NCBI GenBank assembly: GCA_002450165.1
Contig: DJYQ01000012.1
Coordinates: 64,756-77,207 of the forward strand
Origin: Prevotellaceae bacterium UBA6974
GTDB taxonomy: Bacteria > Bacteroidota > Bacteroidia > Bacteroidales > Bacteroidaceae
Reading direction: 5' to 3'
DNA length: 12,452 nt
Under the pieces are notes generated by a model. The model was given only the letters and a program-made list of their open reading frames with translations. It was not told the DNA's origin and did no database searches. How positions within the stretch are numbered: the stretch's first letter is position 1; every line of letters begins with the position of its first letter. Both the position numbers and the translations under genes were made by a program. Positions 1 through 9,200 of the stretch are shown piece after piece.

Positions 1-1548
1 CTCTGAGGTTGCCATATTTAAGAAATCTGGTCCTTTCTGTGGTAACATATAACGCATACCCCTACCATATCCTTCTGACACTAAGAGTCCTTTTTGTGTC
101 ATTGTTTTCAGTATATTGGCAATCTCCGATTTGTGGAGACTCAAAGAATACCTCAGCCTCATGTTTGTCACGGAACCTTCATCACAAGCCAACGCCAAAA
201 TGGATAGCACATGATGGTCAAAACTATTCGCAATAATACCGAACTTTTCAGTCAGTTTAGATTTTGCCTTTTCTGACAGAAAGGACTCCATGGGCATTAC
301 GAGAACGACCTTGTCTGGCCCTTGCTGTTCGTATATGTTTGGCGATCGCCAGTTTGCTTCCCTCCAGCCTTTCATAATTTTGTCCGTACCACTGCCAGCT
401 TTTTCCGCTACACCAATCATGGAGAACATTTTCTGCAGCGACTTGTTGCGGCAGACACTTTCGCCTCCTGTATAATATTGGTCGAGTGATACCAACAACG
501 TACCAGGGTTTGAGAATACGAAGCGATGTAATTCATGACGCACCACTAAAGAAGCATTGATAGAATAATCGGCATGGATACACAGGTTAATCAGTGCTTC
601 TCTTACGGCTATGTGAGCTGGTGTATCCTCTTTTCGGATGTTCCCCTCAAGGATAAATGGTTTAGGGAGTGCCGACTGCAACCTTGGCAACACACGTTGA
701 TAATAATTGAAAAGATTGGCTTCCCAAGTGCCGTCTGCACAAATACGGTTTGTCCAACGTATGCTTTCCTCCTCCGTCAGATGCTCTTGATAGTCGGGGA
801 AGAAATGTGGCGTACATTCGACATCGGTTATAGCCTGTGTTTTACCAAACATCAAGAGTCCTGCTACGGTAAAACCTTCTTCGCCTGTCTGACGGTCTCT
901 CCGGTAGCCACCCAACATACGAAGTAGTTCTATATCGCTCAAAGTATGCCATGGATGGTCGGGATGTGATACTTTGAATAGTTGTCGATAGCCAGCCAAA
1001 GCATCTTTGTCAATATCCTCTATGGTATAATTCTTTAGAATGCGACTATCAACAGGTTGTGAGTCGTCTGCATCTGCAAACATACGTCGGACCTCTTGCT
1101 CAGTACATTTGTAGTCGCCCTCATAGTTCCGTTTATAAGTTCCTTTATACGGTTCGTTAGTTCTGTAAACAGGACGAAGTTCTCTTGGCGCACGAGGGAC
1201 AAAGAACAACATAAAGCCGAAACCCTTATAGTTCCCTACGATAACATCCTCCTTGCGCATAAGATTATGACTGATAGTTGAAGGATTATTTATATTGTTC
1301 CAGAAATCCTTTCGGTACTTTTCTATCTGTTCTGGAGAAAGGTTATCAAGAAAGAATTTCCCGTTTTTCTCCTTAACTCCAAGTACAATTGTACCGCCAT
1401 CAGTGTTGGCAAATGCGGAATAAGTATCCCAGAAATTACCAGGGAAACCACCTGCAGCACTCTTAAACTCCAAATCATCGCTCTCATTTTGAACGAGTAA
1501 TGACTCCAAATAATCATTGAAATCGGAGATGTTTCTTACTTCTATCAT
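1..1548 (-). CDS. AlbA_2 domain / GHKL-type ATPase / winged-helix protein, 3' end beyond the window
   Basis: The frame is open for 516 codons from ATG at 1548 to the left edge, so the C terminus is missing. Residues about 12-120 match the Schlafen AlbA_2 fold, with the hallmark LEFKSA (26-31), the GGFPGNFWDTYSAFANTDGG segment (33-52) and LGV just after. Residues about 310-395 look like the RecG-C/HATPase_c_4 type of ATP-binding domain: REALINLCIHADYSI (316-330), FSNPG (345-349) and AEKAGSGTDKI (381-391). Residues about 445-500 resemble a winged helix (LHKSEIANILKTMTQKGLLV, 471-490). Proteins of this architecture are usually annotated as putative DNA-binding or ATP-binding proteins and often sit beside restriction-modification genes. 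It starts 12 bp after the stop of the small gene at 1561 and is the last visible gene of the operon. A regulator or nucleic-acid-sensing accessory role is inferred. The family is clear, the function is not. Confidence 0.9.
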   Translation of the reverse strand, partial: MIEVRNISDFNDYLESLLVQNESDDLEFKSAAGGFPGNFWDTYSAFANTDGGTIVLGVKEKNGKFFLDNLSPEQIEKYRKDFWNNINNPSTISHNLMRKEDVIVGNYKGFGFMLFFVPRAPRELRPVYRTNEPYKGTYKRNYEGDYKCTEQEVRRMFADADDSQPVDSRILKNYTIEDIDKDALAGYRQLFKVSHPDHPWHTLSDIELLRMLGGYRRDRQTGEEGFTVAGLLMFGKTQAITDVECTPHFFPDYQEHLTEEESIRWTNRICADGTWEANLFNYYQRVLPRLQSALPKPFILEGNIRKEDTPAHIAVREALINLCIHADYSINASLVVRHELHRFVFSNPGTLLVSLDQYYTGGESVCRNKSLQKMFSMIGVAEKAGSGTDKIMKGWREANWRSPNIYEQQGPDKVVLVMPMESFLSEKAKSKLTEKFGIIANSFDHHVLSILALACDEGSVTNMRLRYSLSLHKSEIANILKTMTQKGLLVSEGYGRGMRYMLPQKGPDFLNMATSE

Positions 1549-1560
1549 ATTATTCGTCTG

Positions 1561-1911
1561 TTATGGTATCAACAGCCCTCTATATCTAAGGTCGTTCTTC
1601 ATCATTTCTTCCATTTGATGCGTCTCGATGTCTATTTGCTTCAGTCGCTTTTCCTTTTCATCGTCAGGATGCCGATTGTCTTGAAGCACACTCAACTTCA
1701 TCTTGGCTTTGATACATTCCAAACCGTTGTGGATTGCTGACAAACTCAAAGGAGCATTGGAGTTGAAAAGATGAACCCAACTTTGTCCTGCAAGCAGATT
1801 TCCCCACTTCTCATATTTTTGGATGTCGCTAAGACATTTATCTATCCTATCGTTTGCCATTTTTATTGCTTTGTATAAAACGTCGAATCTTGATTTACAT
1901 ATTAACAACAT
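1561..1911 (-). CDS. small helical protein of unknown function in the defence-like operon
   Basis: I do not recognise this gene. The reading frame gives 116 residues from ATG at 1911, which directly abuts the TAG of the upstream gene (TAG-ATG), a layout suited to translational coupling. A second ATG at 1860 would give 99 residues beginning MANDRIDKCLSD, and it is the more conventional-looking N terminus, so the start is uncertain. The protein is charged and probably all alpha-helical, with a heptad-like polar helix near the C terminus (residues about 75-105, rich in E, K, Q and D, including DDEKEKRLKQIDIETHQMEE). There is no signal peptide or membrane segment. The tight packing between the HEPN-like gene and the AlbA_2/ATPase gene (12 bp) argues for a shared function, perhaps as a small partner or antidote of one of them. 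That role is inference only. Confidence 0.65.
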   Translation of the reverse strand: MLLICKSRFDVLYKAIKMANDRIDKCLSDIQKYEKWGNLLAGQSWVHLFNSNAPLSLSAIHNGLECIKAKMKLSVLQDNRHPDDEKEKRLKQIDIETHQMEEMMKNDLRYRGLLIP

Positions 1912-2910
1912 CTATGAGAATGGATAATTAACAAATTGGACAGAACAGCTGTTGTAACGCGTAAAATAAAAGTCCTTAAGCTCCCAATGTGGTTCTTTGT
2001 CTATGCGCAAAATCTTTCCCACATGCTCATCCCATAATTTATTACGATAGCCATATTGGGCTATTAACACAATAGCAAATGCCATTACTGCATTTATAGC
2101 TGTACCTAAGTTAGCAAATTTATATTTAGTCTCTCTATCGTGCTTAATTTCATTATATGCCTTGTACCACCATATGCTATCTGAAGGTTTCTTTTTTTCC
2201 CAACGCCAGAATGGTGAATAAGAAGAATTACCAAATCTATGGAAGCCAATTCTATAATCGTTGAGTTTAAGCGGTTCAAGTAATTTTATATAGTCTTTAG
2301 TTGTATACGATTTATTTATAGAGGGGCAGTGATTATTTTCAAGAATGTGTTTCATCATCATATCAATCTCTGTACAAGCAAGAATGATTATATTTCTTAA
2401 TGCGTGTCCATATGTTTTTTTATTGTGTTTATTGGGATCAATGACTTTAAACACTTCATTTAAGTCGTCTAAGATAATTTCTAATTGACGTAAACGATTT
2501 GAATATTCTTGTGGATTTGTAATTACTGGGTCTTTATAAAACTCATATGATGGTAATCCTTTCTTAAATGGTACATCATAAAAGTTAGAATATGGATCTA
2601 CAAAAAGTGGTCTATAAATAGAAGGATAGACTTGCCCACAATTTAAAGTAATATGTGTTAATCTATAGTCATTCCCAGTCTTCAAACCTGAGATACTAGA
2701 GCATCTGCTTATGATTTCTGGAAATAACTCATTTGCGTTTTTATTAGAGGAATATTTTATAGGATTACCTATCGTTTCCCAAAATCCATTCTCATTTGTA
2801 GTTATTACATAAATATCATTACCGTTGTTAAGCAAAGGAATACATAGTGTCTTTGGTTCATCTCCCCAAAAAGACACGTCAAACATATATAAATAAATAC
2901 CGTTTTCCAT
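1912..2910 (-). CDS. 332-residue protein with a HEPN-like C-terminal helical region
   Basis: ATG at 2910 lies 5 bp after the methyltransferase stop and the TAG at 1912 touches the next ATG, so the gene is embedded in the operon. The N-terminal half (about 1-130) is beta-rich, aromatic and unrecognised. The C-terminal half is helical. It has RNIIILACTEIDMMMKHILE (172-191), then a conserved-looking WWYKAYNEIKHDRE stretch (247-260), followed by a hydrophobic helix (AINAVMAFAIVLIAQYG, 271-287). An N-x-x-K-H-x-R pattern after a helical bundle is typical of HEPN-type proteins, many of which are RNases in toxin-antitoxin and abortive-infection systems. The canonical RX4-6H motif is not cleanly present, so nuclease activity is unproven. 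The hydrophobic helix is better read as a bundle core than a membrane anchor. The gene is much more AT-rich than the helicase gene or the 5' half of the methylase gene (for example 17 G+C of 60 at 2461-2520), which suggests transfer. Confidence 0.75.
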   Translation of the reverse strand: MENGIYLYMFDVSFWGDEPKTLCIPLLNNGNDIYVITTNENGFWETIGNPIKYSSNKNANELFPEIISRCSSISGLKTGNDYRLTHITLNCGQVYPSIYRPLFVDPYSNFYDVPFKKGLPSYEFYKDPVITNPQEYSNRLRQLEIILDDLNEVFKVIDPNKHNKKTYGHALRNIIILACTEIDMMMKHILENNHCPSINKSYTTKDYIKLLEPLKLNDYRIGFHRFGNSSYSPFWRWEKKKPSDSIWWYKAYNEIKHDRETKYKFANLGTAINAVMAFAIVLIAQYGYRNKLWDEHVGKILRIDKEPHWELKDFYFTRYNSCSVQFVNYPFS

Positions 2911-2915
2911 TTAGT

Positions 2916-5900
2916 TTAATGTTGAATTTCATATTCTTCTCGTGTGATTGGAGTCTCTGGATCTACGATGAGGACTTCATCATAGGTCAAGCCGTAGAGG
3001 TGATAAACGAGGATATTTGCTCGCTTTTCCCAATATGATATGTCAGTAAGAGAATTACCACTTTTTATATTTACAATTTCGTCAACGATATCAATTAGTG
3101 GTTTTTCTCTATCCTCATCAATCTTTGGGATAGGAAAATTCTGGATAATAGCATTCTTTGACTTGAAAGTATCTCCTTCCAAATAAATATTAAGTAGTGC
3201 ATATTCAAATAGTTTAGAGTTCAATATAGCAAGTATATATTTCAGTCTTTTGCCTGTCATAAAGAATGTTGTAACATCACAGTAATATGAGCCAATGGGG
3301 TCATAAGCAAATGCTATTCTTTTGGATATTGCCTGCCAAATAATTTTGGGTTTTTGAAAATCCATCCAATATTTTGAGCCCCATCTTTGCATAGCATACC
3401 ATTCATAACGAACACCAGTCTCTGCTACATTTCTTTTTGATAGTTGATTCTTGTATTGTAACAAATGTGAATATATTACAGGATACTGGTCTTTGAACGC
3501 ACTTTCTGCTTTTAAAGATGCTCCTTTAATACTCTCGTCTAACTGACAGGGGAAATGCCAAGGTATATAAATTAACCAAACCTTTGGCGGATTACAGAAA
3601 TATTTTTCTGTATCGCCACCACAAATGAGAGGATGTATTATGTTTTTGTTTTGAAGATCAAGTCCAATAAGTTTTTCTTTCTCTATTTTATTAATATGAT
3701 AAGCTTTATTAAAACCTGTTAGAATACCTCTATATATGTTGACTCCAAAATCCTTCAAGGGAACTCCATGTGATTCAATCTTTGACTTCATCTTGTCGTT
3801 CTCTCCTGCTTTAAGCAACCATGTATCTTCCGTAAGACATACATCTTTTACTTGGCCATAATCAAGCATTTCTTTTAATGAAGCTCCTTCTGTGTTTTCA
3901 TCAAAGTAAAACAATAAAGGCCGATTCTCCGGAGAGGTCTTCTTTACGACAATAATATTAGAGTCAACAGTCGCGTCGAACAAACGATTTCTTCCAAAGT
4001 CAACTAATAGGACTATGCTGTTATGCAAAAACAACTTCCTCAGTTTCCGTCCATACTCACTCCGAATCCATTTATTAGATGTTATGTATGTTAAGACTCC
4101 TTTATTGGATAACATCATCAATGCCAATTCATAAAAGTAGGTATATAAATCAGCAGCACCATTAAAAACTACGTAGTTTTTCAGAGATGGAGCGATTGAC
4201 TTCAACTTTTTAGCATCAACATAAGGTGGGTTTGCAATCACAATATCAAATCCTCCTTGTGAGAACACATCATAGAACCAGGTATGCCAAAGTGTGAATT
4301 GGTCATTGGCCGACAAGTCAAGGTCACCAAAGTCCACATTGATGCTTTGTTCGCGAAGTTGTTGCTTGACGTTTTCTATAATTTCTTGCTTCAGCTGCTC
4401 CTTGCGCTGATGGTCAGAACAGTTGTAGTATTCATTGAGTTTCTCACGAAGATCAAAACGAAGTATATCGAGTTCTTTATCAAACCATGTAAGTTGAGTG
4501 CCCTCTCCTTGTTCTGTTGACAGTTCAGTAACTTTCGACAGATCGACACCCTTATACTGTTCCAACAGTGAGTTGCCTTGCATGATTTTGAAGTCGAGGT
4601 TAGGCAGGAATCGTGGTGTTTCCTCATCAACAATAAGCGAGAGCCAGAAGCGGAGACGGGCGATGTCAACAGCTCCCTTCTCTATATCGACACCATAGAT
4701 GTTGTTTTGAATGATGTGTCGCTTGATGTCGGCAGCATTTTTCTCTTCCAATTCTGGATGGATGGCGCACTGGCAGAGATAGAGTTGGCGAAGTAATCCC
4801 ATCGGGAAAGCTCCACTACCAATGGCTGGGTCGCATATCTTGACATTGAGCATTTTGATACTAATGTCTTCAGCCATCGAGCCCAAGCGCTCTGCTTCAT
4901 GCGTCAACACAAATTGCCTGATAGACTCCTTTTCTGTTTCATCTTCAATTCCTGTTTGCAGATAAGCAATCAGACTTTCCTGGCACATATACTGCACAAT
5001 CTCCTTTGGCGTGTAAAACGCGCCCTTGTCCTTGTTGTCCTCCAGCAGATTCTCGAACACACGCCCCAACATTTCGGGGTCAACACCGATCTGTGCATCG
5101 TTGGGGTCGTTCTCGTCAATGGTGAAGTTGTACCTCTCAAAGAAGTCAAGCACATCACCCAAAAGATGCTGCGGCAAACGAATGTTGGAACAATCCTCTT
5201 CGTCTAATTGGAAGAGACCACCATTGAGGAATGGTACTTTGATGCCATGACCTACTTGGGGTGACGCGAGGTCGTGGTCATTCTGTCGATTGGTATTGAG
5301 GTCATTGAAGAGAGGTTCAAGGAATCCGTCAATGAAGTTGTCCTTATCAGCAAACTCGTTGAATTTGTTTTGCAGAAAGCGAGTGTCGCCACCATGCCAA
5401 TCCTGTCGGTCTGAAGGCACCCCCATCCATTCCTTCTTCTGAAGGAACTGAAGGAAGACCAACCGTCCCATCAGTTTCTTGATATAGTCACGAACCGTCT
5501 TCTCAGGGTCATTATAGACGGCCACGAATTGGTCGAATATCTCATGGCAAGGTTCATGGATGGTCTTTTCCACCCACTTCCCCTTCTCTTTTACATAGCG
5601 TTTGCCCGTGATATACTCCACAATGTCGGCATAATGCTCGCGGTATTCATCGAAGAACTCCTTGGAAAGTGCTTCCACCGAGAAGGCATCCTTGATATTT
5701 TCAAATGAAATGCCTTTGCGCTGCAATGCATCAAAGCGACCAACGGGTGTATTATAGAAACTGTCACCTTCGCCAAAGACATAAGTGAAACGTTTTGCAG
5801 CTGTATTTTCGCCTTTGATATCGCAGACAAAAGACAAACGCCAGACAGAACCACTGTCAAAGACTACAAGGGCAGCATCGAACTCACCCCAATTAGGATT

Positions 5901-6173
5901 GATGAACGACTTGACGAGGTTGCGCAATCCGACACGCTTGCGAGCGACATTGCCACGCTGTATCTGATAATAGAACAGGCCGATGCGGTAACTATCGGTA
6001 GTGTCGATGGCTCCAAGGTAAAACCCCTGATTATCTTCTGGAGTTCCATCAATGCGCTCTGGTTCTGCCTTTAGTTCCGTCGCTTGAAAATAGTGCTGCA
6101 ACATCTGTTGCCATTCATGTGCATTGAATGGCTGTTGGAATATCTGTCGGAGGTTGTCTTTACTGTATATCAT
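2916..6173 (-). CDS. Eco57I-like adenine-specific DNA methyltransferase with C-terminal specificity domain
   Basis: This 1085-residue protein is expected to transfer a methyl group from AdoMet to the adenine N6 of a specific DNA site. Visible motifs are FYTPKEIV (386-393), motif I DPAIGSGAF (448-456), GVDIEKGAVDIARLRFW (494-510) and the catalytic motif IV NPPY (648-651). The part beyond about 800 (YRGILTGFNKAY, KPKIIWQAISKRIAFAYD, ILNSKLFEYALL, NFPIPK) resembles a TaqI-like target-recognition domain. The N-terminal 300 residues resemble the leading region of large Eco57I-type proteins (GEFDAALVVFDSGSVWRLSF, 96-115), but I see no convincing PD-(D/E)XK nuclease motif, so cleavage may need a partner. 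It follows the helicase gene by 41 bp, a gap that contains a palindrome. Its 3' 1.3 kb is AT-rich and its 5' 1.9 kb is not, with the break near NPPY. A type IIG enzyme or a BREX/DISARM-type methylase are the alternatives. The methyltransferase call itself is secure. Confidence 0.93.
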   Translation of the reverse strand: MIYSKDNLRQIFQQPFNAHEWQQMLQHYFQATELKAEPERIDGTPEDNQGFYLGAIDTTDSYRIGLFYYQIQRGNVARKRVGLRNLVKSFINPNWGEFDAALVVFDSGSVWRLSFVCDIKGENTAAKRFTYVFGEGDSFYNTPVGRFDALQRKGISFENIKDAFSVEALSKEFFDEYREHYADIVEYITGKRYVKEKGKWVEKTIHEPCHEIFDQFVAVYNDPEKTVRDYIKKLMGRLVFLQFLQKKEWMGVPSDRQDWHGGDTRFLQNKFNEFADKDNFIDGFLEPLFNDLNTNRQNDHDLASPQVGHGIKVPFLNGGLFQLDEEDCSNIRLPQHLLGDVLDFFERYNFTIDENDPNDAQIGVDPEMLGRVFENLLEDNKDKGAFYTPKEIVQYMCQESLIAYLQTGIEDETEKESIRQFVLTHEAERLGSMAEDISIKMLNVKICDPAIGSGAFPMGLLRQLYLCQCAIHPELEEKNAADIKRHIIQNNIYGVDIEKGAVDIARLRFWLSLIVDEETPRFLPNLDFKIMQGNSLLEQYKGVDLSKVTELSTEQGEGTQLTWFDKELDILRFDLREKLNEYYNCSDHQRKEQLKQEIIENVKQQLREQSINVDFGDLDLSANDQFTLWHTWFYDVFSQGGFDIVIANPPYVDAKKLKSIAPSLKNYVVFNGAADLYTYFYELALMMLSNKGVLTYITSNKWIRSEYGRKLRKLFLHNSIVLLVDFGRNRLFDATVDSNIIVVKKTSPENRPLLFYFDENTEGASLKEMLDYGQVKDVCLTEDTWLLKAGENDKMKSKIESHGVPLKDFGVNIYRGILTGFNKAYHINKIEKEKLIGLDLQNKNIIHPLICGGDTEKYFCNPPKVWLIYIPWHFPCQLDESIKGASLKAESAFKDQYPVIYSHLLQYKNQLSKRNVAETGVRYEWYAMQRWGSKYWMDFQKPKIIWQAISKRIAFAYDPIGSYYCDVTTFFMTGKRLKYILAILNSKLFEYALLNIYLEGDTFKSKNAIIQNFPIPKIDEDREKPLIDIVDEIVNIKSGNSLTDISYWEKRANILVYHLYGLTYDEVLIVDPETPITREEYEIQH

Positions 6174-6190
6174 AATTCTTTTTTCAAAGC

Positions 6191-6205
6191 GTTACAATTT
6201 GTAAC
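6191..6205. promoter_or_regulatory. 15-bp perfect palindrome between the helicase and methylase genes
   Basis: GTTACAATTTGTAAC has 6-bp arms around a 3-bp centre. It sits in the 41-bp gap after the helicase stop and 18-32 bp upstream of the methylase ATG at 6173. It could be an operator or a short RNA hairpin affecting methylase expression relative to the helicase. There is no U-tract directly after it, so it does not look like an intrinsic terminator. No cognate regulator is identified. Confidence 0.4.
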
Positions 6206-6214
6206 CGTTTCATT

Positions 6215-9200
6215 TTATATAAATGTTTCGGAAATAATGATTTGTGGGTCGGAGACTTTAGGTACGGCCTCTTCCTGTTTCTCCTTGCTGATGGTCTGGT
6301 ATTCATCAACAAGAGAAAGGACTTCTTTTTTCAGTTTGTCTTCATCTTGCTTAATCTGCATCTTATCGCCTTTGTATGGCTTTGACAAGTCGCGTAAGCG
6401 ACGGGGCAATTGGGTATAGACTCCATTGTTAATATATGCTGCCAAGACATCGCATTGAACTTTCACCATACTATCCGTAAAGGTTTGCTTCAGTTTGCGA
6501 AGGAAGTTCAAGGCTGTCTTAGAAATGTTGTCGAGATCTGTTCTGTTGATAGATGAATCATCGGCAGCCTCTACATATTCAGATGTATATTTGCGAAGGG
6601 CACGATTGACATGGTCGTAGTTTTTACTATCTGGCAAGAATGGAGCAGGTTCTTCTTCAGGCTTGGCCTTAAGATACTTTACGGCTTCGAGGAAGTCAAT
6701 AGGCACCACCGTCTTGTCTGTTGCCAAATAGAATTCAGTCTTAACGTCAGAAGAAACAAAGATGATAGTCTTGTCTGTATGCTTGCCTGTGTTACGGGCC
6801 ACACGGCTCTTCAACGGCAATTGCTTCACCTTGTCATACAGCTCACGGTTGTTGTTAAACACATTGCGCAACTCCCGAATCAAGGCAAGCTTTGCATCCA
6901 TGCTGTCCTTAACATTACTGTCAAACATCTTGAACTGCTTGACAATTTCTTCTTTGGAATAGATCTGTACATCCTCACCAAAGGCAGAATGGAAACCTTG
7001 TAATTTTACAAGGGCATTCTCATAGAGCTTAATTTGCTTGTTGCCTTGCGGGGATGGATAGAACATATAATTGTAAATGTATTCGGCCACAGAACCGATA
7101 CGGTTAACACGACCTATGCGCTGCATCAAGCGTGAGGCATTCCAAGGAGAATCATAATTGACAATTATGTGAGAGCGATGCAGGTTGACACCTTCAGCCA
7201 GTACATCCGACGTGAGAATAATGTTGTAACGGTCTTTCTTTACCGCACTGTTGGCATCAAAGTTTTCCTTGATGTCCGTTGCTCTGCGGTCACGGTTCTC
7301 TGCCGTCACTGTAAGCACGTCTTTTCGTCCCAACTCATTCTCCAATCTGCCTTTGAGATAGTTGAGTGTATCGACACTCTCTGAGAAGACAACCAACTTG
7401 CCAGAGAGATTGCGACTATCAAAGAATTCGTTCTCCAGTTTTTCCCTGAAGAGGTCAAACTTCTGGTCATCATGCTCTTGTTTCCAATCGGCATTAAGGG
7501 CTTCAAGCACTTTCTTGTCGTGTTGGAGCATTGCGATGAAATCAGGATCAAAATCTTCTGACTTGTAGAGAATGTCGCTTTCGTTATAGCCTTTTTCTAA
7601 TGCTTTCTCTATAATCTCGTCCAGCTCCATTCCTTTGGCCTGCAAGTCTTTTACATTAAGGTCTGGAGCAATGATGACTTTGTCCTCAGCAAACATCTTT
7701 AGCATATCATCTGTGATACGAAGTAAGGTTGCTAAAGACAGTTTGAAAGCATGGAAACTACTTTCCAATCGCTTCACCATGTGAACCCGGTATATGCCTG
7801 CCAATGTTTGGCCGACATGGACGGCATTACGATACTTGGCCCGATATTCTGGTTTTAGAAATTCAATAGCACGATAACGAGCGTAGTTCAAATGCGGCTC
7901 AAACTTGTCGTCAGACAACACATTCAACGTATAGAAGAAACGATTGCTGGTGTCTACATCCATTTCATACTCCAATGGAGTAGGAGCCAAGGGCTTTGGA
8001 AAGACAATTCCTTGTGCTTTCAAATCCTTCTTATATTCAGGGTCGTTTTCGATGTTGCTTCGTGTCCTGCGGACAGTCACTTTGTCTATGACTCGTTCAC
8101 GGATTACTTCATAGATTCTATCAACATCAGCCGTAACATCACGAGTCTCACGCTCTTTCATCAACAAGCTATATGCCTTGATATGTTCTGCGAAGAACCC
8201 TTTAAGATTAGGAATTCCATCAATGGTACAACTCTGGCTGTCCTGGAAGAGAAGCAAAAGGTTAAGCAAGTCTTCTGGACGGTTATTGAGTGGTGTGGCA
8301 GAAAGCAACATGACTTTCTTTCGCAAGCTTTTCAACAACCCTGTGTTGACACAATCTGCTTTACAGATTTTCTGGAGGTCATCATATTTGCCAGAGCCAC
8401 CATTGCGGAACCCATGGGCTTCATCCACAATGATTAGGTCGAACTCTTCCTTTGACTTGTAGCGGTCTTTCCCATCAAGAACTCGGTCCAGTTTCCCATT
8501 GGTAATGAATTGTGCTTTATGATAAATGCCAAACAGTTTGAAGGTGTCCTCCCAGTTTTCACGGAGAGCTGGAGGAAACACAACAAGTATGCTCGTATTT
8601 CTTCCATTGGCTTCTATGAAGCGCTTGGCAATCATGGTAGCAATCATTGTCTTGCCAAGACCGACCACATCTGCGAGGAATAGTCCATTATGGCGCATTA
8701 GCATCTGGAATCCCTGAATGACAGCATCGGTCTGGTATTTCAGTTCCATTACGCCATTGGGCAACTGAATCGAGAAGTCATCCTCAATCTGGTCACCAAA
8801 AGTATCAATGAGTACCTTTAGATAGATTTCGTATGGTGTAGGTTGATAGCCCAAGTAGGTCTTCTGCTTGATGCTTTCAACATCATCAATAGTCAATGTG
8901 ACGGCTTCTTCCCATAATTTCTTAAACTCAGAATGGCAGTAGTCAACATCATCGAAGTCCTTCATGGCCACATTCAACTCATATCGAGGTGACTGTGTGG
9001 TGCCAAGACCAGAATCAGAGATATTGGAAGAACCCATAATGACCCAACCGTCTGTGTGCTCTGAATGGTTTTGAGGCAGGCATAAATAAAACTTAGCATG
9101 AAGATTCTTTGTTGAGTGTATCTTCATTTGGAGTCTGCCGTCCACAAGATCTTGACACATCTGAAGGATGCCTTCCTCTACTTCTGGAGCATATCGGGCA

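Noticed and set aside
1..1548. Possible frameshift near 690 in the AlbA_2/ATPase gene.
   Set aside because: A base-by-base recheck of the reverse complement showed CGT GTG TTG CCA in frame. The gene is open through all 516 codons to the window edge.
7892..8437. A 181-codon plus-strand frame and other plus-strand frames inside the helicase and methylase genes.
   Set aside because: They lie antisense to genes with ordered, recognisable motifs and their own translations resemble no family.
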